Source of the DNA: Shinisaurus crocodilurus
Taxonomy: Eukaryota; Chordata; Lepidosauria; Squamata; Shinisauridae
DNA length: 64,000 nucleotides
Direction: 5' to 3'
NCBI GenBank assembly: GCA_021292165.1
Contig: CM037879.1
Location: 247,443,797 to 247,507,796, forward strand
Both the position numbers and the translations under genes were made by a program. Shown here one piece after another: positions 21,113 to 33,800 of this stretch (the stretch's first letter is position 1; each line of letters begins with the position of its first letter). Under the pieces are notes generated by a model. That model saw only the letters and a list, made by a program, of their open reading frames with translations, did no database searches and was not told the DNA's origin.

Positions 21113-21806
21113 TATTAATTTATTTATTTATTATATTTATCAATCGCCCATCTGGCCGGTCACCCGGCCACCCTGGGCGATGTACAACCAAAATACAACA
21201 AAACACAATAAAATATAATAATTAAAACAATATAAAAAAATTCTTATTAAAAACCTAACTCACCCCATATTCCCGCCTGAACAGCCATGTTTTTAATGCA
21301 CGGCGGAAGCTCATCACGGAGGGGGCATGGCGAAGGTCACTAGGGAGGGAGTTCCATAATGTGGGGGCCGCCACAGAGAAGGCCCTCTTCCTAGTCCCCA
21401 CCAGCCTGGCTGCTCTGGCTGATGGGATAAGGAGAAGGCCGTCCGTGGCAGACCTTGTTGAGCGGCCTACTTGATGTTGCTGGAGGCGCTCCTTGAGATA
21501 GCTGGGCCGGAGCCGTGTAGGGTTTTAAAGGTCAAAACCAACACCTTGAATTCGGCTCGGCAAGCAACTGGTAGCCAGTGCAACTCATTAAGCACTGGCG
21601 TGATGTGATCACGCCGGCGGCTGCCCTTAATCAGGCGAGCCGCCGCGTTCTGTACCAGCTGAAGCTTCCGGACCGTCTTCAAGGGTAACCCCACGTAGAG
21701 CGCATTACAGTAGTCTAGGCGAGAGGAGACCAAGGCATGAACCACTGATGGGAGCAGGTGATTAGGAAGGTAGGGGCGCAGCTGCCGTATCAGATGGAGT
21801 TGCAAT
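21113..21806 (-). mobile_element. 5'-truncated L2/CR1-group LINE
   Basis: On the minus strand an open frame (21805 to 21467) encodes the post-catalytic region of a LINE reverse transcriptase: LPSVVHALVSSRLDYCNALY, LQLVQNAAARLI and LNELHWLPV. It is followed by a 3' UTR with cgcccagggtggccgggtg and a TTTA-type tail near 21113-21140. The catalytic core is missing. Similar but older copies occur at 58300-58990 and 60310-62115. Confidence 0.85.
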
Positions 21807-22223
21807 ATTTCAGTTGCAATAAATTGTTCTCAATTTGCACTCTGTCAAAATCAAATTAGTGTGTGGCAGGGATGGTCTGTTAGATATTGTCAGGCTTTCA
21901 CGAAATTGCTGATTTAACTCAACAGATTTATATCCGAACCAAACTTCTTTTGTCCTTTGTTTTTGTGTTCCGTTGTCATTTAAAAAAACATAATTTTAAG
22001 AATTCTGCATCATAGAAACCATTACTAAACAAAGTACATTTGCTATATAAGAAAAGCACTACATAAGAAAACCGACACATTCTGTTTATGTTGCAAAGTA
22101 TGCCTACAAACCCCCAGTTAATGTTACCCAGAAAAGAATTTTCTTTTTTAAAAAAAACTTTTAACTTTTACTTTTCCAATGAAGGAAAGACTAGATAACT
22201 TTTAATATATTTTGGAAACTGAA

Positions 22224-22226
<3 letters not shown>

Positions 22227-22262
<36 letters not shown>

Positions 22263-22325
22263 GATGATGAATTGTTATGAATTATACAACAACAACAACA
22301 GCAACAACAACAATAATAATAATAA
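22227..22325. repeat. Compound (ATT)n / (CAA)n / (AAT)n microsatellite
   Basis: A perfect ATT run at about 22227-22262 is followed by acaacaacaacagcaacaac and then aataataata. Confidence 0.9.
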
Positions 22326-22404
22326 ATTTCTTTCAGTTGAACTGAAAAGGATAACCAGAAATTGAGGGGCAAGAGGAGAGAGATGATGATGATGATGATG
22401 ATGG

Positions 22405-23469
22405 CTACTGGAAGACGGAGAAGGAGGACAAGAAGAACAAGGAGCGGTTGGAGGTACGGCTATATAAGGACTTCCTTATTGCCAGTGTGAAGATAAGAAG
22501 AGAAAACTATAGAAGATGGAATTATGATTCAAATATTTTTTTCTCTTTTAAGAGATTATGTAACCAATATATTATTATATTAGGATAAGGGATATAGTAG
22601 TGCTTCACCAGGAGGGGAAGATCGGTTGTTACTCTGGAAGTTGGGGTGGCCTCCTTCCCCCTGAGGGTGCGATAGCCCATGAGTGGGAGATTTCAAGAAG
22701 TGGAAATGTTATTAAGGGAAAAGAAAGTAATCAGAATAAAGGACTGGGTAGAAAAGATGGGGTGCAAAGAGCATATAAGAAGTTCTAGGAGAGAGGAAAA
22801 TATCTTGGTTTAATTTTATGCAACTAGAGCAATGGACAAAAAAATGGATAAGGGAAAACGAAGAATGTAGAGAGTATACAAGATTTGAAAAGATGATTAT
22901 ACAAAGGGAATCTATATAGAAGGGAATATAGTTATAAAAGGTACAAGTGAAATTTATAAAATGTTGTTAGAAATTGAAGACGAACAAGATTATCTTAAAT
23001 CAGTATGGGATTATGATTTCACTGAAAAGATAAGTACTCAGAGTTGGAAAAAGATATGGGATTTGCATATTCTGAAATCTATGTACGGATAAAGGAAAAT
23101 TTCTATAAGTTGATTTGGAGATGGTATCTAACGCCAGTAAAATGAAATCAAATTGATAAGAAATATTCGGTGTTATGGTGTAGAGGTTGTTGAGAAACTG
23201 GCACTTATATTCGTATGTGGTGGAGTTGTGAGCATGTACAGAAATTTTGGAAAATGGTATTTAAGGAGATAAATGAAATAACTGGGGTAAATATAGAGGC
23301 CTGTCCTAAAATAGCATTGTTATCAATTTATGATAAGGTTCATTGTACTCAGTTTATTAAAGACTTAATTTCGAATTTATTAACAGCAGCAAGGTTAATG
23401 ATACCTAGAAAATGGAAAATGCAATATGATTACCAAATAGAGGAATGGTATAAAGAAGTATGGGACATT
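22405..23469 (+). mobile_element. L1 fragment, internally deleted, left part
   Basis: The first 400 bases resemble the ORF1 end and inter-ORF region of the full-length L1 at 29309-34829 (tggaagacggagaaggaggac; ggtggcctccttcccc). From about 22797 it matches the C-terminal part of L1 ORF2, including WWSCEHVQKFWKMVF, NLLTAARLMIPRKWK and EEWYKEVWDI. Most of ORF2 is absent, and the frame contains stops. At about 23470 it is interrupted by an L2-like LINE. It resumes at 26118. Confidence 0.8.
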
Positions 23470-26117
23470 ATCAGTGGTTATCAGTATTTTTGTCCTTAAA
23501 CCCTGCCCACATTATTTGTGGGGATTTCAACATTCACAGAGATCTTTCTTCATTTTCTCAGAATTGTTTCTCCTTTTTGGAAGTATTTAATTTAGAAGTG
23601 GTGGATACTCCTCCTACCCACACGGCTGGAGGGACCTTGGATCTGCTTTTGTATAGTAAACTGGATGTCGTATTTAAAGATATCATAGACTCAGGGATGT
23701 CGGATCATTTTTTATTGTCCTACCAGTTTGACATTGTTCGTCCTTCCCCTCCTCCTCCTAGAATCCGGCAATGCCATGATTTATCTGGAATATCCGTAGA
23801 CTCCTTCTCCCATGCTCTTACCCAGCTATCAGGCTGTATACCAGGACTAGTTATGGGACAGAGGAAAGTTGCTCTGGGAGCTAGCATAACAAGTGAGGAG
23901 GGAGTTATGGAGCCTGAAGAAGTAGAAGATCAGTCATCTGCTGGTGGGGCCTTGGACCCAAATGTCCTGGCCCACCAATTTAATACAATAACTGAAGCTG
24001 CCCTTGAAGTGGTGGCACCATCTAAAACTCGTCTGGTAACACAGCGTCATCCTCAGCCATGGATGCATGTAGAGTTGCGACTGAAGCGAGCCTCAGTCCG
24101 CCAGTTAGAGAGGCGATGGAAGCGGAATCCATCAGATGAACTGCGTCTGAATTTGAGATCTGCCCTTACTACTTATTATCGTCATGTAGATGAATCTCGG
24201 GAGGGTTATCTGCAAAGGAAGATTCAGTCCCAAGCCTCTATGCCACGTCAGCTATTTGCTACATTTAATACCTTATTGAATCCATCGGCTGGTTGTGATG
24301 AGAATCACGCAATTTGTGATCTTACAGCAAGCGACTTGGCTTCCTTTTTTGTTCAGAAAGTGTCTACAATTGTAAATTCATTTTCGCTGGATGGGTCTTC
24401 ACCACCATTTTTGTCAGCAGGTTTGCCACAGCCTTCAGCTCAGTTTGCAGACCCGTCTCTTCAGACTGGGTTTGACTTTGTTCCAGTTACTGAGTCAACT
24501 GTGGCACAGTTTATTTCCTCTTCTCCTCCTACCTCGTGTCCTGCTGACCCTTTCCCGTCCTTTCTTTATTTGACGCTTTTACCTTTGTTTTTGCCTCATA
24601 TAACTTATCTGGTGAATTCTTCAGTTTCACTGGGTATTTTTCCGGAATGTTTCAAGCATGCTTCTGTACGCCCCTTGTTAAAAAAGCCTAATTTAGACCC
24701 TTCAGCTTGTGTTAATTACCGCCCTATTTCACTTCTTCCTTTTCTTTCTAAGATTTTAGAAAGAGTAGTTCTCTCCCAATTGATGACTTATTTAATTAGA
24801 TTTAATCTCCTAGATTCTTTTCAATCAGGGTTTCGTTCAGGCCACTCCACAGAAACAGCCTTAACTTATGTGACACACTCGACCACCATATTCTGCTTTC
24901 AAGGTTGGCATCACTGGGAATCAAGGGCAATGCTTTATCTTGGTTTGGTTCCTTCCTTTCTAATCACTCTTGTTCTGTTTTGTTTCAGGGTTCAGTTTCA
25001 GATGTTTTCCCGTTATTAGTGGGAGTTCCACAGGGTTCAGTCTTGGGTCCTCTTCTTTTTTCATTGTATACTTGTCCTCTTGGACGTTTGGTTTCTGATC
25101 GGGGTTTTCAGTATCACACCTATGCAGATGATACACAGATATATCGAAGCTTTGCATCCATTGATACTGCAGTGTGGCAGTCCGTGACGGAATGCCTGTC
25201 AGGCGTTTCCTCATGGATGACCGCACATCATCTGAAATTGAACATGGATAAGACTGAAATTCTGGTATTTCAACCTGATCGTGTGTCAGCTCCCTTATTA
25301 TGTCCTTCTTTGCATATCCAGGGCTCAGTGGTGGCCCCGGTTTCAGCTGCCAAAAGCCTTGGTGTTTTGCTGGATGATCGTTTGTCCTTGCGTCCTTTTA
25401 TTAATAGGACTGCTAAGGCATGTAATTTTCACCTTTTGAACATTCGCAGGATTCGCAAGTTTTTGTCTCCTGAAACAGCGCATCTGCTTGTTCAGGCTTT
25501 GGTGGTATCCCGCTTGGACTATTGTAATAGCTTAATAGCTGGCTTGCCCTCTTCTGTGCTTCTTCCACTGGTTCTGGTTCAGAACAGCGCTGTTCATGTT
25601 GTTCTGAACTTGCCCCGATACTCCCATATTACTATGGCCCGTAGGAATCTTCATTGGCTACCCATTCGGACTAGGGCCCAATTTAAATTATTGGTTCTTG
25701 CCTTCAAGGCTTTGTGCTCTAATGTCCCTCATTACTTATCATCTAGGCTTTCCTGGTATGTTCCTGGTAGGAATTTAAGATCAGTGGGCCAGGGATTATT
25801 AGCGGTCCCACCGACACGCTCTGCCTTGTCAAGGCTGCGAACCTTTCAGGACCTGGTTCCACTTTTGTGGAACAGGCTTCCCATGGACCTCCGATTGGAA
25901 GTGGATCTTTCCCGCTTTCGAACGGGATTAAAGACTTATCTTTTTAGTCAGCCAGAATGAGTGGTTGGGCTAATGTGGTGGTTGCTGGGATTTGATACTG
26001 CATAGTAAGTGGTTGGTGTTGGTTATTTTATTGTATTGTTATGTTTACTGTATATGTTATTTGTCCCGCCCTTTGGTATAAGGGGCATTATAAATAAACG
26101 TTTATTATTATTATTAT
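23470..26117 (+). mobile_element. L2-like LINE inserted in L1
   Basis: A 5'-truncated non-LTR retrotransposon lies between two halves of an L1 codon run. The left L1 stops after VWDI and the right resumes with AINDKLTCTIK, so about 2.65 kb is a clean insert. It ends in an (ATT)n tail (about 26100-26117), the usual 3' end for L2-type elements, after ttggtataaggggcatt and aataaac. Confidence 0.85.
23490..25960 (+). pseudogene. L2-like LINE endonuclease-reverse transcriptase, deleted motif A
   Basis: The frame starts within the endonuclease (IICGDFNIHRDL, GGTLDLLL, SDHFLLSY) and continues into reverse transcriptase: [47 protein letters not shown] and TYADDTQIY (catalytic, about 25121-25132), with the C-terminal [11 protein letters not shown] and [14 protein letters not shown] blocks. 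Near 24870 the frame jumps from ETALTYV directly to [12 protein letters not shown]. The segment that normally carries the first catalytic aspartate (motif A) is missing and the frame changes there. The encoded enzyme would be inactive. The clade (L2 or Rex1-like) is inferred from motif style. Confidence 0.85.
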
Positions 26118-26412
26118 TATTGCCATTAATGATAAATTAACATGTACTATTAAAGTTAAAAGGGGATTAACAGAACGGAATGATATGGGGAGTATTTATA
26201 GATTTTGTTTTATTAAGAGGGAAAGGGTGCATACCTTCACAAGATTCAATGCAATTTTGGAAGAATGAATTGTTATGTATCTTAGCTGGTCCCGGTTGGG
26301 GGGGGGGGGGCGCTTATATTGGTATGTGTTCCTTTTCTTTTCTTTTCCATATGGATAAGTTTATGTTATATTGTATATTATATTTTAAAAACTTAAATAA
26401 AGTATTTTTAAA
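26118..26412 (+). mobile_element. L1 fragment, right part
   Basis: It continues the interrupted L1: INDKLTCTIKVKRG, WGVFIDFV and FWKNELL correspond to the last 40 residues of ORF2 in the L1 at 29309-34829. A G-rich run, a short 3' UTR and an A-rich end (taaataaagtatttttaaaaa) follow. Confidence 0.8.
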
Positions 26413-28370
26413 AACCAACGTATCTCTGCTCCAAAAATATGCCTTTCTTAACAATGTTAACGTCATATCTACTGCTAAGTCAGTTCATTTATAATTATAG
26501 TATGTTGTTTTACACATCTTGCATAAATATTGTGGCTATTTCAACCTTTCTTCTATACATGAATTAATAATTGCATGATTATTTGCTTTATTATATGAGA
26601 GTAGTGGAACAATTTGTTGTCATGATTAGGAGAAAGGAACACTCTCATCTAATCAAATGATGGTTCCATTATGTTAATTTGTCATGTTCCTCTCCATGCA
26701 TTTCATCTAAGTTTGAGATTGTCCTTTGCACATGTCCCGGTTAAATGTTATACGTGGTATGTTCCTTATTTAACACAAACCAATACCTTCTGTTCACTTC
26801 AGGCCAATTCATACTGCTGTTGCAATAGGTATTTAATTGGAATGTTGCTGTATACATTTGCAGTAACATTTTGTACCGCAATGCAATGATGCATTCATGT
26901 TGTATTTCAGAGAGGTTTTACAATTTATTGTACATGCATTTCAGGTACATAAACAGATGGAGGGAGGTTAACATAAAAATATTTGCAAGAGCTTGCAAGT
27001 GGAAGAAGCATGTCAAGAAGTAGTTATTGGGAGGAGAAAGAGAAAAGCATTAATGAGAAAAAGGCTGCATCAGGAAAGATGACTCATAAGCCTTTGAATC
27101 ATGGCTCTGCACAAACGAAATTCAATGACAGTCACAGTATTGCTAGAAAGAGATCTCATCTTCCTCTGATATATGCATGTTTTGAAGAGGCAGAAAGTAA
27201 GGTCTGTACTGTAAGGAAGAGACCACCACTTGCTTGGACAGATATAAGTTGATGTCAGTCCTTGAGAAATATTGTTTTGCTTCAAGGCATTCTGATTGTG
27301 AAAGAGAGGGCAGAACAGAAAAAACAGGCCCTTCATTTTGCTGTGAGAGATGTCTCTGCTGTAGCTGAAAAGAAAATTAATTCATCATCCCCAGGGGGGA
27401 AAAACAGTGCAGCATGCATGTTTGGACTGGACTGAGAACAGGGAAAGTGATGGAAGACAGAGAATCTATTCTGATTTGAGTGATGTTAATGAAGAGGAGC
27501 CTGCTATTGATGCAGATAAAGACATTCTTGCAGAAAGAAACAGCAAATGCCCTTCTTTGAGAACTAAGGAACATGAAATTGAGGAAGGCAGACCAGAAAT
27601 ACAGAGACAGCTGCCTAGGTATGCTTGTGATGAGGCTGCCAAGGACCCTAAAACAGTGTGCTTCGAAACCCTAAAGATACACCAAGAAAGGCGCTGCTGG
27701 AGGAGGAGGATGCACCAATGCCACCATATGATGACAATTCTATTTATGTGATTACAAAATAGGACAGTGAGGTTGACGATGATCATATCATAATTGATTG
27801 TTTTCCAAAACAACAACTTGTGTAGATGAAACACAGCAAGTTGTTGATAATTGTCCACCTATAGTTCTACATAGTAATTCTCAAAATGTTGTGGAAGGAG
27901 AAATACATACAGGTTGCCATAATGACACTGCTCACTGAGATGGGCAAACTTCCAATGGTGTAGCAGCAGGCTGCATGTTTGAACAATCCAAATACACATT
28001 GTTATTCCACAAATGAAACCCCTAAAACTCAGCATAGAAACACATAATATGTCTGGAAGTACTTCAGCTGCCTTGAAGATGACAAGTACATTGGCTACAA
28101 ATAACAATGTAGAACAAAGGTCCATCTAAGGAAGGAGGGTGGTTGCAGGAGAGTAGCTATAACTCCAGTGTGAAGGCATCTTGAACTATATCATCCTTTG
28201 CTAGCACCAAGGGTTGGTGCTATCAACAATAGCTCAAGGAAATCCTGTGAAAAGAACTGTTTCACTAATGTATTACAGAAAGTGGGAGAGGACTCTTGGG
28301 AACTAGTAATGTCATCTGTGCTCACAGCAAAAGACAAAAACAAAAAACAATTACCAATTAATAGCCCTTA
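26413..28370. other. Intron or decayed transposon upstream region
   Basis: Open frames at 26983-27252 and 27407-27751 have lysine- and glutamate-rich, non-repetitive translations and sit in the same orientation as the hAT relic downstream. They could be its decayed N-terminal region. I do not recognise any domain in them. Confidence 0.35.
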
Positions 28371-28910
28371 ACTAAGAAACACAAGTGGCTCATGTGGCTA
28401 GGTTAAATCATTCCTTTTCAGAGTACATTGCTCATTCTATGTTTCCATTTTCATCTGTGGAAGATGAAGCATTTCTTGATTTTGTCTCTCTTGTTCCACA
28501 TTGGAAAGTACCAAGCCATCACTATTTTTCCAAAAATGTACATCCTGCTCTGAAAAATGACAGCAAAAAAGAAATGCTTTCAAATTTGAGAAATGCTGTG
28601 GGAGATTCAGTGGATATAACTAGTGATAGTTGGGCAAGTAACCAAACCAAATGAAGGCTGTGGGACTACTCAATGGGCTTCCAGACTTCCAGTACTTCAA
28701 AGCATAGAACAGAATGAAGAAATGCTACTCTGTTATTTCAATTGTTTTCTGGCATGCACAATGCAAAAAGCATTTCAAAAAACCTGAAAGAAGTACTTGA
28801 TGAGTGGCTTACTTCAGTTCAGTTAGAATTAGGATGCATATCCTCTGATAATAGATCAAACTACATAAAATCAGTCTGTGAAAGCAGAGTGAAACATGTT
28901 AAGTGCATTA
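28371..28910 (+). pseudogene. hAT transposase relic (ZBED-like), cut by LTR
   Basis: The translation includes PFSSVEDEAFLDFVSLV, then VPSHHYFSKNVHPAL, and ITSDSWAS, which is the hAT pattern 'pF..ve...F..l...p.y..ps...l......' leading to the first catalytic Asp (T-x-D-x-W). A later block reads MHNAKSISKNLKEVLDEW and SSDNRSNYIKSV, containing the D-N region. Stops lie between the blocks. The frame ends where the gypsy LTR begins (about 28911), and I cannot find its continuation. The hAT family uses an RNase H-like cut-and-paste transposase; this copy is dead. Confidence 0.75.
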
Positions 28911-29257
28911 TGTATGTGGAGGAAAAGCCGGACACTTTTCCTTTGCCCCACATACCACCTGCATAATCCCCGCCAGGGGCGGAGGCCGGAGGAGCTCCAG
29001 TGATCTGGGCATTTCTTCCAAAGAAGCCAGGTGGGGGCCTCTAAGTCCCTACCCAATTTGTAACTGACTAATCCCTCAATAAACTTCCTTTCACTTTACC
29101 CTAAGTAGAGTGTGTGAGGTCTCTCCGTTGACTCAGTGCTAAATTCCAGTGTCTCCGACCTAGGCTGAGTTGGGACTGCGTGCGGTGAGATCAAGGCTGT
29201 CACTGAAAGCTGTGGATCTCCTGCTCTGCAGCAAAGGACCAGCGACGGTCTTTCACA
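28911..29257 (+). repeat. Ty3/gypsy 5' LTR
   Basis: It begins tgtatgtggagg (or four bases later at tgtgg) and ends tctttcaca immediately before a primer-binding site, giving the canonical TG...CA limits. It holds a polyadenylation signal aataaa at 29078-29083. It interrupts the hAT transposase frame. No matching 3' LTR exists in the window. Confidence 0.75.
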
Positions 29258-29275
29258 TGGTGGCACCACTGGGAT
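29258..29275 (+). other. Primer-binding site, tRNA-Leu-like
   Basis: tggtggcaccactgggat directly follows the LTR. It agrees with the complement of a vertebrate tRNA-Leu 3' end (tggtggcagcggtgggat) at 15 of 18 positions. Confidence 0.6.
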
Positions 29276-29491
29276 AAGACACTGAGTCACAGAGAAGAAG
29301 GAAGTGGGGGGAGGAGCCTTCGCTGGCTATGGAGCAGTAGCTTTTCTGCCGAGCTCCCGGAATGATTTGAAAACATCTGCAAATACACAGGAAAGACAAA
29401 TCGTGAGTTTAAACTCCTTTGCTGTTTACTTTCTGGAAGGTATGCAGATATAGAGCTAATAAAGAAATAACAAGAATAGCTTTCTTTTGAT

Positions 29492-30616
29492 GTGCTTCGC
29501 TCTGGATTGTTTATGAGCTCCAGACGGGTGAAAAAGTCCCTACCCCCTCTTTGGAAACGCGATCGGGCGCATCCCTCGGATAACAGTTTGAAAAGGCTAA
29601 TTAGGATCCTTGACACTAAAGATATTGAATGTTCTTATCAAACTGAGCAACTGGGTCCTGATAAGAAGATACGAGGTAGTGAAAGTTCCGAGACAGCGAG
29701 GGGGAAGGGCGGAAAAATGGCGGATTCAGCTGGCAAATTCCCTGCTGGTGCCAAGCCAAAGGCAACATCTCCAGCCAAGCTTAAAGGGGCAGCACCAGAT
29801 TGGGAGAAAATTCTATTACAGTTTCAAAGCTCTATGGAAGCAGGCCAGCAGAAACAAATAGAAGCAATTGAGAAATTTCAAAATCTGCATCAAGAGGATA
29901 TGAAGCACATGCGAAAGACCATAGATCATTTAGGGGTTCAAGTTAAAGAGCTGCAAGTTAGAGTGGATAAGGTGGAAAAACTCCAGGTGAAGGATGAAAA
30001 AAGTTTTGAAAAGTATGAAATGAAATTTAATGAGATGGAAATACAGATGATTAACATGCAAGACAGGCAACGTCGTTCCAACATTCGGATCAGAGGCTTC
30101 CCCATGGAGATGGGGGAGACTGGATATAAGTTAAGAGGCAGTATTTTGGAATCGATGAATGAAGCTGTCTCTGGAGAAACAATTTTTTGGGATGATATGG
30201 ACATTGAGATTGTGCATAGAGTGGGAGCATTAAGGCGTGGTATGACATCCAGAGATGTTGTACTGAAATTTGCAAATTTATACAAGAAGGATGTCTTCAT
30301 GGAAGAGATTAGAAAGAAAGGTCAAGTAGCTTTTAAGGGGGCTACTTTGCAAATCTACAATGATCTTTGTCAGCAAACAATAAAGTGGAGGCGAAGTGTT
30401 AAACCGTGTACAGCAGTCTTGATCAGAAAGGGATTACAATACAATTGGGGTTACCCAGTTTTTCTTACTTTTGTGTGGAACAGTAAGAGATACAAGATCT
30501 CATCATGTGATCAAGGCATGGGCCTGCTGGGAGAGTTGGGGCTTCATGATGATGCGGAGGGTCCAGAATCGATGGGTCAACTGGAAGAAGAAGGAGCCAG
30601 TGGAGGAATTGTATAA
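29492..30616 (+). CDS. L1 ORF1 RNA-binding protein
   Basis: ORF1 is an RNA chaperone that trimerises and packages L1 RNA. The 374-residue frame has a basic, serine-rich N-terminus, a coiled coil (about residues 110-190, heptad-like, with VQVKELQVRVDKVEKLQ), an RRM beginning near RRSNIRIRGFPMEMG, and a C-terminal domain containing RKGLQYNWGYPVFLTF. The first ATG gives 374 residues. A later in-frame ATG at 29717 (MADSAGKFPAG), preceded by a better initiation context (aaaatgg), is an equally likely start. The frame is intact, in contrast to ORF2. Confidence 0.88.
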   Translation: MLRSGLFMSSRRVKKSLPPLWKRDRAHPSDNSLKRLIRILDTKDIECSYQTEQLGPDKKIRGSESSETARGKGGKMADSAGKFPAGAKPKATSPAKLKGAAPDWEKILLQFQSSMEAGQQKQIEAIEKFQNLHQEDMKHMRKTIDHLGVQVKELQVRVDKVEKLQVKDEKSFEKYEMKFNEMEIQMINMQDRQRRSNIRIRGFPMEMGETGYKLRGSILESMNEAVSGETIFWDDMDIEIVHRVGALRRGMTSRDVVLKFANLYKKDVFMEEIRKKGQVAFKGATLQIYNDLCQQTIKWRRSVKPCTAVLIRKGLQYNWGYPVFLTFVWNSKRYKISSCDQGMGLLGELGLHDDAEGPESMGQLEEEGASGGIV

Positions 30617-30880
30617 GAGGTCGTTTCAACACGAGAAGAAAAAAGAAATAGAAAATGTTTTATAAAGAAGTTATCCGGGAGGGAATGAGGGGCTGCTGTT
30701 CAGGCTGGTGATGGGTCCTTCCCCCCCCCCCTGGGATAGGTGGGTAGGTTTAGGGTGGGGCAAGTTGCCCTGGCTAAGCAGGGGGGATAGTTTAGATGAA
30801 TGTGGGGGTGGGTTAAGGGGTATGTTATTGTGTATTATTTTCACTTTTGGGGACCAAAAAAGAAAAAATGATGTTAATAG

Positions 30881-33800
30881 ATGGATTATAAGTTAAGAAT
30901 TTCAACTTTAAATGTTAAGGGGCTAGGTTCAGTTACTAAGAGAAGGCGAATAGAAGCACTTCTAAAGAAGGATAAGGCAGATATTATATTCTTGCAAGAA
31001 ACGCACCAGGCAAGGAAAGGAGTCAATGAATTGAAATTGAGGTGGTCTAGAATATATGAGATAGCATGTGGACCATCTAAATCGCGAGGAGTAGCAATTA
31101 TAATTTCAAAGAATTGTGGTTTTAATGTTTTAAAGGTGAAAAAGGATGATACAGGTAGATATATTATAATGTATGGGACCTTGGGAGGGGAAGAATATGT
31201 TATTGTTAATGTTTATGCTCCCAATCAAAATCAAGGAGAATTTTATCAACATGTGTTTAAAGAAATGGGTAATTTTCAAAATCAAAGGGTTATTATGGCT
31301 GGGGACTTTAACATGGTATTGGATAGAAGAAAAGACAAATCCAATCCGACGAGAGAAGATCAGAGAAATAATCTAACGATCTTGAATAAGTTAATTAGTA
31401 AGGAAGGGTTGCTAGATGTTTGGAGAGGGGTCAAGGGGAATGAGGAAAGATATACATTTTACTCATCAGCAAATAAGAATTATTCTAGGATAGATTTTAT
31501 TTTTGTGTCCAGGACACTGTTTTCAAGGGTCCTGGGCACAGAGATAGGAGTGATAAAAGTTACAGATCATGCTTTGGTTAACATGGATTTGAAGATACAT
31601 AAGGATTATAGAGAAGCGAAAAGATGGAGATTGAATTGTAATATTTTTCGTTATAAACATTTAACAGAGAAAATAGAGAAGGAATTGAGGGAAATTTGGG
31701 AATTTAATCAAACAGAAGAATGTACTGAAGCGATAATATGGGATACAATGAAGAGTGTAATGAGAGGAATAGGATTGAGAGAGGCAATAAATTTGAGGAA
31801 ACAACAAGAAGTTTTTTATCAAAAGCTAGAGGGGGAGATTAGGGATTTGGAAAAGAAGTATTTAGAGAAGAGGGATAAAAAGATTTTTGCAGAATTACAG
31901 GGTAAAAGGAAAGAATTGGAGAATAAAGAACTGGACAGGGTACAAAGGAATTTGATTTACACAAAAAGGGAGTATTTTGAGAATAGTAATAAAAACTCTA
32001 AAATGTTGGCTAGATTAGCACAAAAAAAAAAGAAAAAAGCTTAGTGGGGATGATTAAAGATAAGAGGGGTAAAGAATATAATCTAGTAAAGGATAAATTG
32101 AAAATTTTTCATGAATATTATACGGAGTTATATAAGGCAGGAAAATGGTCGGAAGCTGAGAGTAGAAGATATATCGAGAAAAATTTAAAAATAAAAATCC
32201 AGGATGAAGATAGAGAGAAAATGGAGCAACCATTCACAGAAATTGAAATAGAAAGTGCTATAAATAAATTAAAACAGGGGAAAACGCCAGGACTGGATGG
32301 TCTGGGGGCGGAATATTATAAAGTCTTTAAAAAAATGTTAATTCCGAAGTTAAAACGGTTGTTTAATGATATTTTACAGGGGGGAGAGATCCCCCCGTCA
32401 TGGAAACAGTCCTTGACCATTTTAATCCCGAAACCAAGGAAGGATTTAGCAGAACCAGGTTCTTATAGACCAATATCATTAATTAATCAAGATGCTAAAC
32501 TATTGACAGCAATTTTAGCTAGAAGAATGAATAGTTTTCTAAATAAGTATATAGGGATAGATCAATGTGGGTTTATTCAAGGAAGACAAATGGCAGATTT
32601 AACAAGAAGGGTTCTGAATATAATTTATTTAATAAAGAAAAATAATTTGAAAGCGGGGGTTCTTGCATTGGATATTTTTAAAGCCTTTGATTGTGTGGAA
32701 TGGCCAGCATTAAAGATGTTAATAAAAACTATGGGGTTTGGAGAAAAATTTATAGGTATTACTAACCAATTATATACTCATAATGTCACGTCGGTAATTG
32801 TAAATGATGGAATAACAGAAACTATTAGCCTAGGCCGCGGAACTAGACAGGGTTGTCCCCTTTCCCCAGTATTATTTGTGTTAGTTATGGAATTGTTAGC
32901 GAATTCGATAAGACAGGAGAAGAAATTACTGGGGATAGGAATAGAGACCAAATGTAAGATAAACCTTTTTGCAGATGATATCTTGTTAACATTAGAAAGG
33001 CCTATAGAAAATTGGGATTGGATAGAGAAACATTTAGATGAATTTAGAGAAGTAACAGGGTTAAAAGTTAATTGGGATAAATCGGAGATAATGACATTTA
33101 ATTATAGTAAACCGGAGGAAAGGGGATTTAAACAAAGGGGAGTGGATATAAAGATAAAAATATAATTAAATATTTAGGTATTGATATATTAAAAGTTTGG
33201 ATAAAATAGGGGAATGTAATTTTAAAAAACTAAAAGATGAAGTTAAAAATCAAATAGAGGATTATAAAAAAAATTGGGATTATCGTGGTTTGGTAGGATA
33301 GCTTTGATTAAAATGAAGATTTTACCGAAGTTTAATTTTTTATTTAGAATGATACCATATAAGATATCAGAGAAAGAAATTAAAGAGTGGCAAGTAATGT
33401 TAAATAGCTATTGTAATGGGGGGAAAAAATCAAGGATTACTAAGAATAGATGGTATAAAGCTCAAAAAATAGGGGGACTTGGTCTCCCTAATTTAAAATG
33501 GTATTATATAGCTAATCAACTTAGATATATCATGGATATTATTGTTAGAAAAGATTTTATGTGGTGGGAAATAGAAGCATTTGAATTGGGTAATAGGGTG
33601 GATAAATTCTTATTTACAAAACAAGGACATATTATGACAAAAGATTAGAAAATCCCTTTTTAAAAAATATGTTAGAAATTTGGGGTAGAAATAAGGAAAT
33701 ATTTTTACCAGGTATATCCCCGCTTACTCCAGTGGTGGTTATGGAAGATTTTCCCGAGAATGTTAGACATTTGGAACGAATTTTTAGAGAGAAAAAGGTG

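Noticed and set aside
27407..27751. Possible host exon with acidic coding sequence
   Set aside because: It has no splice-site context and decays downstream in the orientation of the hAT relic; more likely transposon remains.
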